DNA of 64,000 nt from contig NZ_CP053908.1 in assembly GCF_013256625.1 (NCBI RefSeq), positions 310,001 to 374,000 of the forward strand, in the 5' to 3' direction. The notes below the pieces were generated by a model. That model searched no databases, was not told where the DNA came from, and saw only the letters and a list, made by a program, of their open reading frames with translations. How positions within the stretch are numbered: position 1 is the first letter of the stretch; each line of letters opens with the position of its first letter. The DNA comes from Hymenobacter sp. BRD128 (GTDB taxonomy: Bacteria; Bacteroidota; Bacteroidia; Cytophagales; Hymenobacteraceae). Positions 45,937 through 54,306 of the stretch are shown here, piece by piece. The position numbers and the translations under genes were made by a program.

Positions 45937-47454
45937 TCACTGGTGCACGAATGCCCGATACGCGCCGGCCTTGCTCAGGCCCCGCTCTTTGAAGCTAACC
46001 AACCCCAGCCCGAAGCCTTGCCAATAATACTGCCCGATGCAATAGTGCCCGTCCGGCTCCTGCTCCAGACTAAGCACGTAGGTGCGTCTTTGATGAGCTA
46101 TTAATTTGAAATATAATAACTTATACGCCAAACGCGAACCGCGCCAGCGCGGCTGCCACCGCCCGGCGCTGTCGAGGCTATACACGAAGAGCCGCCGCTG
46201 CACTGTGGTATCGAGCGGCGTGCGTTTGATGGGACCGATAAGCAAGTCGGCCTGCCCGTCCTTATCAACGTCGCCTTGCGTCAGGCGGTACAGTGGAAAA
46301 CCCAGCGGCAATACAGCGTCCACATCACCGGTGCGGGCGCGCACCTGATACTCGCGGCGGTGAGGCAGGTAGCGCAGACGCACGGTGGTACGGCTGTTGC
46401 CGGGCCCGGTCAGCGTGAGATGCGGCACCAAGTAAGCGGGCAGCGAATTGGCAGTAGGGACGGTGGGCCGGGCCAGCCAGCCAGCTGCTTCGGAGGCAAG
46501 AATGGCGCTGCCATCGGCTGGCGTGAGACGCTGCGTTAATTGCTGCCTAGTGGCGCCAGCCAATTGCGGAATGGCCCCAGCGAGCTGCAACGGCCGAAAA
46601 TAAGTAGCCACTACCCAGCCCTGGCGGCAATCGAAATCGACTTGCGCGGCCAGCGAAGTAACGCCGCCGCGCTGGTCGAATAGAAAATTTCCCAGGCTGT
46701 ACACTATCGGCCGGCCCCGGTAAAACTCCACCGGCTGCACCACGTGCGGGTGCGCGCCCACCACGGCCGCCGCGCCCGCATCGAGCAGGTCGTGCGCCTG
46801 TTGGCGCTGCTCGGGGCTGGGCTGAGCGGCGTATTCGGTGCCCCAGTGCAAGTACACAAGCACGGCTCGCTCCGGAAACAGCGTTTTATACGTGGCTACC
46901 CGCTCGCAGAGCGTAGCGAAGTCGCGCCCGCACACGCAGCCCTCGCCCGCTAAGCCTTGCCGCAGTGCCGAGAAAGCGAATACCACCACGCTGCTATCGG
47001 CCCCGAGCACGGTGGGCAGGCAGCCGGCTAGCGAGTCGGGCTGGTAGCCCAGCGGCCCTAGCCGGGCCGCTTTTGCGGCGCGGGCGGTGGCCCGTAGGCC
47101 GAGCAGGTGCTGGTCGAGGGTGTGGTTATTCGCCAGCGAAAAGTGCGTGAAACCCAGGCTGTGCAGCCACGCCGCCCAGTGCGGATTAGCTTGAAAAACA
47201 AAGACTTTGTGAACTGGCTGGGCCGTGTCAGTGAGCGGGCATTCCAGGTTACCGATGACGTACCGGCTGCCAGCCCACAACTGCCGCGTGGTGCGGCGCA
47301 GGGCGGCGCTATCGCGGACCAGGGCGGCGGGCACGGCGCGGGCCAGCAGCACATCGCCCACTACGCTCACGCGCAAGGGTGGTGGGGCCGGGGCTTGCGC
47401 GTGGCAGCCAGCCAGGGCCAGCAGCCCCAGCCAGCAGCGCTTAAAAATCCGCAT
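45937..47454 (-). CDS. CapA-like lipoprotein (PGA_cap metallophosphoesterase-fold family)
   Basis: A 505-residue protein. The start MRIFKRCWLGLLALAGC is a lipoprotein signal with lipobox ALAGC. VSVVGDVLLARAVP, YVIGNLECPLTD, and FSLANNHTLDQ are metal-site motifs of the CapA family (poly-gamma-glutamate synthesis and related proteins); VGAHPHVVQPVEFYRGRPIVYSLGNFLFDQ completes it. The last 170 residues are beta-rich and unassigned. Its ATG overlaps the end of dnaX by 14 bases, suggesting coupled translation. In this setting it may act on an envelope polymer rather than gamma-PGA. Confidence 0.88.
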   Translation of the reverse strand: MRIFKRCWLGLLALAGCHAQAPAPPPLRVSVVGDVLLARAVPAALVRDSAALRRTTRQLWAGSRYVIGNLECPLTDTAQPVHKVFVFQANPHWAAWLHSLGFTHFSLANNHTLDQHLLGLRATARAAKAARLGPLGYQPDSLAGCLPTVLGADSSVVVFAFSALRQGLAGEGCVCGRDFATLCERVATYKTLFPERAVLVYLHWGTEYAAQPSPEQRQQAHDLLDAGAAAVVGAHPHVVQPVEFYRGRPIVYSLGNFLFDQRGGVTSLAAQVDFDCRQGWVVATYFRPLQLAGAIPQLAGATRQQLTQRLTPADGSAILASEAAGWLARPTVPTANSLPAYLVPHLTLTGPGNSRTTVRLRYLPHRREYQVRARTGDVDAVLPLGFPLYRLTQGDVDKDGQADLLIGPIKRTPLDTTVQRRLFVYSLDSAGRWQPRWRGSRLAYKLLYFKLIAHQRRTYVLSLEQEPDGHYCIGQYYWQGFGLGLVSFKERGLSKAGAYRAFVHQ

Positions 47455-49441
47455 CCAACCCTAGCCGCTGCTTCATTTCCTGCAAGGCGGGGTACTTCTC
47501 GGCCAAGTAGGCAAACTTATCGTTGGAAGTGTAAAGCTTGCGGCCGGTGGGCGCCGCACTAGCCACTTCCGTCTGCACCGTGAGGCCCGGGTGGCCGGTG
47601 CGGCGCCGCAGCTCGGCCATAAACTCGGCCCGAAAGTCGTTAAACTGCACGACCTGCACCGGGTTATCGACGGTGAGCGTGATGACGTGGCCCGCATCAG
47701 CTGCCACCGGCCGGTTCAGCACCATAAACTCGCTCATCTTGTCCTGGGCGCGGCGCTCTTCGGCCAGCTGCTGCCACACGGCTTGCAGCAGCTCGGGGGC
47801 AATGGGGGCTAGCGGGCCGGTGGGGGCCGGTGCTGCCGTTGGCTCGGCGGCGGCCGGGGTGGCGCGGGCGGCGGGCGCAGCAGTAGGCGTGCCCACATCG
47901 CGTAGGCCAGGCAGGCGGCTGCCTAAGCTGGGCAGCTTAGGCAGGGTCGGCAGCGGAGCGGGCGCGGCGCTAGGGGCCGCAATGGTGCCGGGGCGCACAT
48001 CGGTGGGCCGCTGGGTGGGCTCCAGGCCCTGCATGCTGGGCCGGCCGGTTTCGACGTGCGGGAGGGTGTCGCGTACCTGGTGGCGCGGCGTCACGGGCTC
48101 GCTAGCCTCCGGCTCAATGCTGGGCGTGGCATGCAGCTCAACTACGCCGCTCTCGACGGGCAGCGGCTCAGGGCCATCGGCAGGCACATTGGTCTCGGGC
48201 GCTTCGTTGAGGGGTAGCGCCTTGGGAGTTGGGCTAGCGGCGGGCAGACTAGCCGGGACCGGGCTAGCCGCGCCGTTAGCTAGGCTGCTAGTTTTTTTTT
48301 TAGCCTCGCCAGTGGCGGCGGGCGTCAGGTCGCGCACAAACTGCACGGCGCCATTGAGATACGCCAGCTTCATGAGGGCTAGCTCGACGTGCAGGCGCTG
48401 GTTTTTGGCTTGCTTGAACTCGCGGTCGCACTGGCTCACCAGGTTCAGGGCCGAGAGCAGGAAAGGCAGGGGCGCGGCCTGGGCTTGGCGCACGTACTGC
48501 TGCCGAATATTATCCGATACTTCCAGCAGCTGCACCGTCACGGCGTCTTTGCACACCAGCAGGCCGCGCAGGTGCTCGGCGGTGCCTACCACAAAATTAT
48601 GCAGGTCAAAGCCCTGCTGCATCACTGAGTCGAGCAGCAGCAGCGCCTGCGACAGGTTTTCGCGCAGCAGCGCGTCTACCAGCCGGAAATAGTAGTCGTA
48701 GTCGAGGATGTGCAGATTTTGCACCACCTCCTTGTAGGTCAAGTTATTGCCGGCAAACGTTACCTGCTGGTCAAACATCGACAGGGCGTCGCGCAGGCCA
48801 CCGTCGGCTTTCTGGGCTAGCAGGTGCAGGGCGTCATCGTCGGCCGCCACGCCTTCGCTCGTGGCCACGTAGCGCAGGTGCTCCCGAATGTCTTCGACCC
48901 GGATGCGGTTGAAGTCAAAAATCTGGCAGCGCGACAGGATGGTGGGGATAATCTTGTGGCGCTCAGTGGTTGCCAGAATAAAAATGGCGTAGCTCGGTGG
49001 CTCCTCCAGCGTCTTCAAAAAGGCATTGAAGGCCGCATTCGAGAGCATGTGCACCTCGTCGATGATGTAAATCTTGAAGCGGCCCTGTTGCGGCGCGTAG
49101 CGCACCTGCTCCACCAGCGAGCGAATGTCCTCGACCGAGTTGTTCGACGCCGCATCCAGCTCGTGCACGTTAAAGGAAGCGTTTTCCTGAAACGCCACGC
49201 ACGAGGTGCACACGCCGCAAGCCTCGGCTTCGGGCGTGAGGTTGGTGCAGTTTATCGTCTTGGCCAGGATGCGGGCGCAGGTGGTTTTACCCACCCCGCG
49301 CGGCCCGCAAAACAGAAACGCCTGCGCTAAATGCTGACTCTGAATAGCGTTCTGCAGCGTGGTAGTGACGTGCTGCTGCCCCACCACGCTGCGAAACGTG
49401 ACCGGACGATATTTACGAGCCGAAACAACAAAATTTTCCAT
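47441..49441 (-). CDS. dnaX: DNA polymerase III subunit tau/gamma, with A10 slippage tract
   Basis: Clamp-loader ATPase of the replisome, 666 residues (tau). Walker A GPRGVGKT is at 46-53, a zinc-binding cysteine cluster (CGVCTSC) follows, the Walker B IIDEVHM region comes next, and ILSRCQ is the arginine-finger segment. The collar domain ends at about residue 370; after it comes a Pro/Ala-rich linker and the C-terminal tau region. A run of ten A (coding strand; plus 48292-48301) starts exactly at codon 381; slippage by one base either way brings a stop within about six codons (KKKN* or KKKLAA*). That would give a gamma-like protein of about 385 residues. An in-frame start further upstream is rejected as it overlaps ssrA. 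Confidence 0.95.
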   Translation of the reverse strand: MENFVVSARKYRPVTFRSVVGQQHVTTTLQNAIQSQHLAQAFLFCGPRGVGKTTCARILAKTINCTNLTPEAEACGVCTSCVAFQENASFNVHELDAASNNSVEDIRSLVEQVRYAPQQGRFKIYIIDEVHMLSNAAFNAFLKTLEEPPSYAIFILATTERHKIIPTILSRCQIFDFNRIRVEDIREHLRYVATSEGVAADDDALHLLAQKADGGLRDALSMFDQQVTFAGNNLTYKEVVQNLHILDYDYYFRLVDALLRENLSQALLLLDSVMQQGFDLHNFVVGTAEHLRGLLVCKDAVTVQLLEVSDNIRQQYVRQAQAAPLPFLLSALNLVSQCDREFKQAKNQRLHVELALMKLAYLNGAVQFVRDLTPAATGEAKKKTSSLANGAASPVPASLPAASPTPKALPLNEAPETNVPADGPEPLPVESGVVELHATPSIEPEASEPVTPRHQVRDTLPHVETGRPSMQGLEPTQRPTDVRPGTIAAPSAAPAPLPTLPKLPSLGSRLPGLRDVGTPTAAPAARATPAAAEPTAAPAPTGPLAPIAPELLQAVWQQLAEERRAQDKMSEFMVLNRPVAADAGHVITLTVDNPVQVVQFNDFRAEFMAELRRRTGHPGLTVQTEVASAAPTGRKLYTSNDKFAYLAEKYPALQEMKQRLGLDADF
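48292..48301 (-). promoter_or_regulatory. A10 slippage tract in dnaX
   Basis: Ten consecutive T on the plus strand (A10 in the message) encode Lys381-Lys383 of DnaX plus the first base of the next codon. Both alternative frames stop almost at once. Confidence 0.65.
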
Positions 49442-49454
49442 AGTCGATACACCA

Positions 49455-49462
49455 CAAAGATA
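49455..49462 (-). promoter_or_regulatory. -7 promoter element of dnaX
   Basis: TATCTTTG on the minus strand ends 13 bases before the dnaX ATG at 49441. Confidence 0.6.
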
Positions 49463-49583
49463 CCGCCGCCGGGGCGTGAGGCCGCGCGCTGGCCGGCTGC
49501 GAAAGGGGGCCGCCGCTAGCCCCGGCCAGCGCGCTCCTAACGGAACAAAAGCCAGTCTCAAAACATTTACTAGCCCAGGCGCG

Positions 49584-49591
49584 TATCTTTG
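49584..49591 (+). promoter_or_regulatory. -7 promoter element of ssrA
   Basis: TATCTTTG followed by CGCC, about 40 bases before the 5' end of the tmRNA. Confidence 0.6.
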
Positions 49592-49630
49592 CGCCCCGCT
49601 CTTCGGCGCGGAACTCGTTCTTTCTAATTT

Positions 49631-49999
49631 GGGGATGACCGGAATTGACAGCTTGCGTAAGTCGCGGGTAAGCGTGCCGGGAGTTGATGGAAGCTCTCCC
49701 GCCAAAAAATCTATCAAACAACAACTGGCGACTATTCGTACGCCATGGCTGCCTAGTTTAGAACTACGCACTGCCATCGTTCCACTCGGGTAAGTTTTTA
49801 CACCTGGGAGTCTGGAGCGTCGTAAGTAGAAACTAGCCGTCGAAGAGCCGTGATTCGGCGGCGAAACCCAACTGCGGATAAGGGAAGTTCAAGGGCCTGA
49901 TGTGCGCCTGGACTTCTTCGAAAAATCAAGCATAGATACGCACGTAGAAAGCACGTCGGCTTCCTTGTCTGGACCAGGGTTCGAATCCCTGCATCTCCA
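49631..49999 (+). ncRNA. ssrA: tmRNA (trans-translation)
   Basis: The 5' end GGGGATGACC and 3' end GGTTCGAATCCCTGCATCTCCA form the tRNA-like domain: acceptor GGGGATG pairs with CATCTCC, and the T-arm is GGTTCGAATCC. The discriminator A is 49999 and CCA is not encoded. Near 49725 the reading frame GGC GAC TAT TCG TAC GCC encodes the tag GDYSYAMAA followed by TAG. The 369-base length is normal for a one-piece tmRNA. Confidence 0.96.
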
Positions 50000-50003
50000 C
50001 TTT

Positions 50004-50037
50004 AAACCCGCCTAGAGTGATTCTAGGCGGGTTTTTC
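50004..50037 (+). terminator. ssrA terminator
   Basis: Exact 13-bp arms (AAACCCGCCTAGA and its inverse) with a five-base loop and a T-tract. Confidence 0.85.
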
Positions 50038-50345
50038 TATTTTAGTGAAGACAAGCACAGCTAGAGTTGGCTTGCGTGGTGGCCAGTGTTGCCTGCGCTG
50101 GATTGGTAACTACTCAACGGGTTAGATTGCAAGAGTAATAAGCAGGGTGCGCCAACCAGTGCCGACGGTGTACCGGGCCTTATGCCGAAGCAAGTGACCC
50201 TAGCCAATAGCTTCGCCGGGTAATCGGGATAAGCGGCGAGCCGCGTAGACTGCGCCAGGAATAGGACTCTGCCCGCCACGTAAGTAGGATTATAACGAAT
50301 ATAAGTGCTTGTGCGTAAAATAATTATATTTTAAATACTTGTGCC
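50038..50345. other. Intergenic stretch without recognised genes
   Basis: About 300 bases between ssrA and the next gene. No credible coding frame, tRNA or repeat is seen. The last 40 bases are A/T-rich and may hold the promoter of the following gene; TACTTGTG at 50336-50343 is a weak -7-like match just before its ATG. Confidence 0.5.
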
Positions 50346-50687
50346 ATGACCAATGCCTATCTGCGGAGCCTCGGCTTCTCGCCCACCGCCCGCACCCCCG
50401 TAAGTGGCCCTGCTTCCTTTGCGCACGCTTGGCGCTATCAGTTCGACCACTTGGCTGCCGATGGTTCCAGCTTGTTTCTGGAGCATCCGCTGGGAGTTGA
50501 TGCCTGCCGGCTTAGCAGCCGCGAGGCTCCGTTGGCCGCCCAAGATGTATTTGCCAGCGTAGGCTTGCACGACCGGCCCGCCCTGGAGGCCGCGATGGCC
50601 GCCTTCTACGCGGCCCACGGCGGTATGGGGGCTCCGCTACCAGTCGCAACTGGTAGTGCTTTTCAGGCCTTTCGCCGGCAGCTTTAG
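50346..50687 (+). CDS. Small hypothetical protein
   Basis: A 113-residue soluble protein I do not recognise. It begins MTNAYLRSLGFSPTA and contains AWRYQFDHLAADGSSLFLEHPLG, a beta-strand-like pattern, and an Ala-rich helical segment (LEAAMAAFYAAHGGMG). No signal peptide or membrane helix. A hairpin terminator follows. The coding call rests on ATG, GC-rich codon positions, and the bounded gene space. Confidence 0.6.
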   Translation: MTNAYLRSLGFSPTARTPVSGPASFAHAWRYQFDHLAADGSSLFLEHPLGVDACRLSSREAPLAAQDVFASVGLHDRPALEAAMAAFYAAHGGMGAPLPVATGSAFQAFRRQL

Positions 50688-50752
50688 GTAGCGCCGGGGG
50701 CCGGGCACTAGCCCCTAATACCTCGCGAATAAAACAGGCAGTAGCCTATCCA

Positions 50753-50780
50753 AAAGTCCCGTGCGAACGGGGCTTTTTTT
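50753..50780 (+). terminator. Rho-independent terminator
   Basis: AAAGTCCCGT pairs with ACGGGGCTTT (with one weak position) around GCGA, followed by a T-tract. Confidence 0.75.
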
Positions 50781-50935
50781 GTGCCGTTTAGCTAGCCAAG
50801 TGGTGATTTTTTCGCCTCTCGAAGGCAGGCTGGCCTGCCAAATGCCCGACCCGGGGTAACAAGCCCAACGAAATAAGCCTATTTTCGGCCGGGCAATCTG
50901 GGGCTCTTGCCTACCCGCACCGAAATTTTCTCCGC

Positions 50936-52543
50936 ATGAGCATTTTATTCCAAGCCAGTCGGCTCTTTTTGTTATTGTTGCTGAGTGCTTTGTTTGGTAG
51001 CAGCTGCCAGCAGGCCGCGCGCGAACAGCCGGTAGCGCATGTGCCTTTTGAGGTGGCGGAGGCGTCGATAGAGCAGGTGCAGCAGGCACTTCGGCGGGGC
51101 GACTGCAACTGCGAGCAGCTCGTGCGGGCCTACCAGGCGCGCATTGCGGCCTACGACCAGCCTACCCAACTCAACGCTATCGTCGTTACCAATCCGGAAG
51201 CCCTGGCTGCGGCCCGGCAGCTCGACGCCGAATACCGGCGCACCGGCAAGCTGCGCCCGCTGCACTGCACGGCCTTAATTGTGAAGGATAACTACAACAC
51301 AGCCGGCCTGCAAACGGCGGCCGGCTCGCTAGCCCTCAAAGGCTTTGCGCCGAACACCGATGCCACAATGGTAAAGGCGCTGAAAGCGGCCGGCGCCATT
51401 GTGCTGGCCAAGTCTAACATGGCCGAATGGGCCTTCAGCCCAATGGTAACGATTAGCTCCCTCGCGGGCGAAACGCGCAACCCCTACAACCTGGAGCACG
51501 TGCCGGCCGGCTCGAGCGGCGGCACGGCGGCGGCCGTGGCGGCTAGCTTCGGCACGGCCGGCCTGGGCACTGACACCGGCAATTCGATTCGGGGGCCGTC
51601 GTCGCACAATGCGCTGGTAGGTTTCCGGCCCACGCTGGGACTGCTGAGCCGGGCCGGCATCGTGCCGCTGTACCTGCGCAACGATACCGGCGGCCCCATG
51701 GCTCGCTCGGTGGCCGATGCCACCCGCCTGCTCGACGTGCTGGCGACCGGCCCCGACCCGGCCGACCCGCTCACGAGCTATAGCGCCGGCAAAATTCCGG
51801 CGCGGGGCTACCGGCAGTTTCTGGACCCTAGCGGCCTCAAAGGCGCCCGCATTGGGGTGTTGCGTACCCTGAGCGAGCGCCACCCCGACCCGCAGGTGAA
51901 GGCGCTATTTGAGCAGGCCATGGCCGACCTGCGCCGGGCTGGGGCCACGGTGGTAGACGTTGAAATCCCGGACTTCGACCGCGTGAGCGCCGGGCAGTGG
52001 AGCTCGGTATTTAAGCACGACGTAAATCAATACCTGGCCGACCAGGGGCCGAAGGTGCCGGTAAAAAACATCGATGAGGTACTGGCTTCGGGCAAGTATT
52101 CGGCCTACATCAAAGAGAATTTGCAGGATGAGCTGGCCCACGGCGTGGCGCCGAGCCCCCGCCAGCCCGGCCGCGGCGAGGCCTACACCGACCCGCGCCG
52201 GCTAGCCTTTCGCCAGGCCGTGACGGCCGTGATGGACCGCTACCGCGTAGGCGCGCTGGTGTACCCGACCTGGAACAACCCACCCGCCAAAATCGGCGAT
52301 TTTAAAGGGTATAAAGGCGATAACAGCCAGCTCATTGCCCCGCACACGGGCCAGCCCGCCTTCACCGTGCCGATGGGTTTTACCTACGATAATCTGCCGG
52401 CCGGCTTGCAGTTTCTGGGCCGCTCGTTTGACGAGCCGACGCTGATAAAGTATGCCTACGGCTACGAGCAGGCCACCCACCACCGCCGGGCGCCGGCCCG
52501 CTTCCCGGCCCTGCCGGCCCCGGCCAAAAAAGGCCAGCCCTAG
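50936..52543 (+). CDS. Amidase-signature lipoprotein
   Basis: A 535-residue protein. The start is a lipoprotein signal (LFLLLLLSALFGSSC). It belongs to the amidase signature family: ALIVKDNYNT holds the catalytic Lys (about residue 117), AGSSGGTAAAVAA the cis-Ser (about 192), and GNSIRGPSSHN the nucleophile (about 216). These enzymes hydrolyse C-N amide bonds. Export as a lipoprotein suggests extracellular or periplasmic amides or peptides. Its stop codon overlaps the opposite gene's stop by four bases (CTAG). Confidence 0.92.
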   Translation: MSILFQASRLFLLLLLSALFGSSCQQAAREQPVAHVPFEVAEASIEQVQQALRRGDCNCEQLVRAYQARIAAYDQPTQLNAIVVTNPEALAAARQLDAEYRRTGKLRPLHCTALIVKDNYNTAGLQTAAGSLALKGFAPNTDATMVKALKAAGAIVLAKSNMAEWAFSPMVTISSLAGETRNPYNLEHVPAGSSGGTAAAVAASFGTAGLGTDTGNSIRGPSSHNALVGFRPTLGLLSRAGIVPLYLRNDTGGPMARSVADATRLLDVLATGPDPADPLTSYSAGKIPARGYRQFLDPSGLKGARIGVLRTLSERHPDPQVKALFEQAMADLRRAGATVVDVEIPDFDRVSAGQWSSVFKHDVNQYLADQGPKVPVKNIDEVLASGKYSAYIKENLQDELAHGVAPSPRQPGRGEAYTDPRRLAFRQAVTAVMDRYRVGALVYPTWNNPPAKIGDFKGYKGDNSQLIAPHTGQPAFTVPMGFTYDNLPAGLQFLGRSFDEPTLIKYAYGYEQATHHRRAPARFPALPAPAKKGQP

Positions 52544-53637
52544 CGCACGGGCTTTTCGGTGAGGGCCAGCAGTTCCAGCAAGTAGCTGCCCCAGATGCTG
52601 GGGTTGGAGTGCGTGCCGTGGCCGGTTGTGAGGTCGGTGATGGGCAGCAGGATGTAGCGCCCGTGCGGCACCTTCTTGATTTCAGCGTCCAGGATGCCAA
52701 GCTCGGGCGGGTTCACCTGGTCGTCGGCCGAGTTGATGGCGAATAGCGGCGCCTTAATGGCCGCTAGGTGCGGCGCCGGATTGTAGTCGCGCGAGGCATC
52801 GAACTGGTAGATAAAGTCATTGGCATCGAGCGAGCTATACAGGCGGCTTTCGGTCTGGGCCAGGGCGGCCTCGGCCTGGGCGCGGGTGGGAGCCAGCTTC
52901 TGCATCTGCTTGGGGCTGCTGGTCATAAAAATCAGCGACGACGCGGCCCCGGCTAGCCCTACTTTAGGCTCGGTGGTGTAGTTGCCGCCCTGCCAGGCGG
53001 GGTCCAGCTCTATCATATCGATGGCCATTTTGCGCAGCATACGGTTGCGGCCCCCAATCTCCACGGGCAGGCTAGCCAGTGGCAGCAGCGCATCCATGTA
53101 GTCGGGGTATTTGTAGCCCCACACCCAGGTTTCCATGCCGCCCATTGAGGTGCCCATCACTAGGCGCAGGTGCCCGATACCCAGCTTCTCGGTGAGCAGA
53201 CGGTAGTTGGCCACTACCATGTCGTCGTAGGTGTACTTCGGAAACTGCATGTGCAGCCCGTTGCTCGGCTTGCTCGACTTGCCGTGGCCGATGGCATCGG
53301 GCAGAATAATGTAGTACTTGGCCGCATCCAGCGGCTGCCCCGGCCCAAACAGATGGCCCGCAAACAGCTCGCTCAAAAAGCTGGTGCCCGCGCCCGTGGT
53401 GCCGTGCATAATGAGCACCGCATTCATAATATGGCCGGCTTTGTCGCGGCGCGGCTGGCCCACGGTGGTATAGTGCTGGTTGAGGCTAGGCAGGCTCTCG
53501 CCGCTGGCAAAGCGAAAATTAGCCAGCGCAAAATCGCTCTCTACCGGGGTGGGGTAGTGGGCAGGCGCCTGGGACTGGGCCAGGCTCAGGAGCGGCCCTA
53601 GCCAGCAGCAGAAAAAGACAAGTCGCAGAATGGGCAT
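52540..53637 (-). CDS. Secreted alpha/beta-fold hydrolase (homoserine O-acetyltransferase-like)
   Basis: A 365-residue protein with signal peptide (ILRLVFFCCWLGPLLSLAQS). NAVLIMHGTTGAG is the oxyanion-hole region, and LVMGTSMGGMETWVWG the nucleophile elbow (GTSMGG). YIILPDAIGHGKSSKPS and the late GHGTHSNPSIW (His) complete the MetX/homoserine-acetyltransferase-type fold. Because it is exported, a metabolic MetX role is unlikely; it is probably an esterase. Start at 53637. It is convergent with the amidase; stops overlap in CTAG. Confidence 0.85.
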   Translation of the reverse strand: MPILRLVFFCCWLGPLLSLAQSQAPAHYPTPVESDFALANFRFASGESLPSLNQHYTTVGQPRRDKAGHIMNAVLIMHGTTGAGTSFLSELFAGHLFGPGQPLDAAKYYIILPDAIGHGKSSKPSNGLHMQFPKYTYDDMVVANYRLLTEKLGIGHLRLVMGTSMGGMETWVWGYKYPDYMDALLPLASLPVEIGGRNRMLRKMAIDMIELDPAWQGGNYTTEPKVGLAGAASSLIFMTSSPKQMQKLAPTRAQAEAALAQTESRLYSSLDANDFIYQFDASRDYNPAPHLAAIKAPLFAINSADDQVNPPELGILDAEIKKVPHGRYILLPITDLTTGHGTHSNPSIWGSYLLELLALTEKPVR

Positions 53638-53745
53638 AGAAAAAACCGACTGGCCCGAAGTAAGCAGCCAGCCAGTTTTCAAATGACGCACAAAAAAAGT
53701 GGCCCGCCAACTGGGCTGAAGTTAAACGGAGGCGAGATTGTACTA

Positions 53746-53753
53746 TATCTTCG
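53746..53753 (+). promoter_or_regulatory. Probable -7 promoter element abutting the next gene
   Basis: TATCTTCG (one mismatch to TAnnTTTG) ends five bases before ATG 53759. Confidence 0.4.
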
Positions 53754-53758
53754 GCGCG

Positions 53759-54217
53759 ATGAAACACACTTTCCTCGTGGCCGGCTTGCTGGGCCTCACT
53801 TTTTCGGCCCGGGCCCAGTACGTGCCGGTAGGCGGCCTGGTCACGCTCGGCGTGCGCGCCCTGAGCAACCGCGATGCACCGCAGCAAAAAGCCACGCTGT
53901 TCGTGACGCCGGCTACCTACCAGGCGCACGCCTTTCCGCAGAAGCGCACCCCCGCCAAAAAGCTGCCCAAGCCCGACAAGGGCGGCACCGAAATCGCCGC
54001 TATCGAGCAGCTGTTGGCTAGCCGCTTTGCCGCCCTGCAAGCCGACTCGACCGCCCTGGTACTGGATGTGGCGCAGGAAAAGGAGTTCAGCCGCCTGCGC
54101 ACCAACCTCGAAACCTTCAATCCTTTCTGGAACACCGACCCCTACTCGCAGGAGATGAGCCTGTACCGGCAGCACGACGATGTGCGCCGCCGGCTAGCCC
54201 GCTCGCAGCCTAAGTAG
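53759..54217 (+). CDS. Small secreted protein of unknown function
   Basis: A 152-residue protein with signal peptide MKHTFLVAGLLGLTFSARAQ. The mature part is mostly charged and helical (AIEQLLASRFAALQADSTAL, EFSRLRTNLETFNPFWN). No family recognised. It is divergent from the alpha/beta hydrolase gene and has a promoter-like match five bases before its ATG. Confidence 0.65.
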   Translation: MKHTFLVAGLLGLTFSARAQYVPVGGLVTLGVRALSNRDAPQQKATLFVTPATYQAHAFPQKRTPAKKLPKPDKGGTEIAAIEQLLASRFAALQADSTALVLDVAQEKEFSRLRTNLETFNPFWNTDPYSQEMSLYRQHDDVRRRLARSQPK

Positions 54218-54306
54218 CGCAGGAAGCGTGCCCAGGTAAGGTAGTTTGCGGAACATCAGCCATCGTTTCGCACCGCTGGCTGGCCTGCCCGCGCGGCCCC
54301 ATTAGC

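Noticed and set aside
47538-48692. 384-codon open frame opposite dnaX
   Set aside because: Ser/Arg/Gly-rich, no motifs, and entirely inside the well-supported dnaX gene.
49442-49777. In-frame upstream extension of dnaX by 112 codons
   Set aside because: It overlaps the 5' part of ssrA on the other strand and has no family similarity; MENFVVSARKYRP at 49441 is the normal DnaX start.
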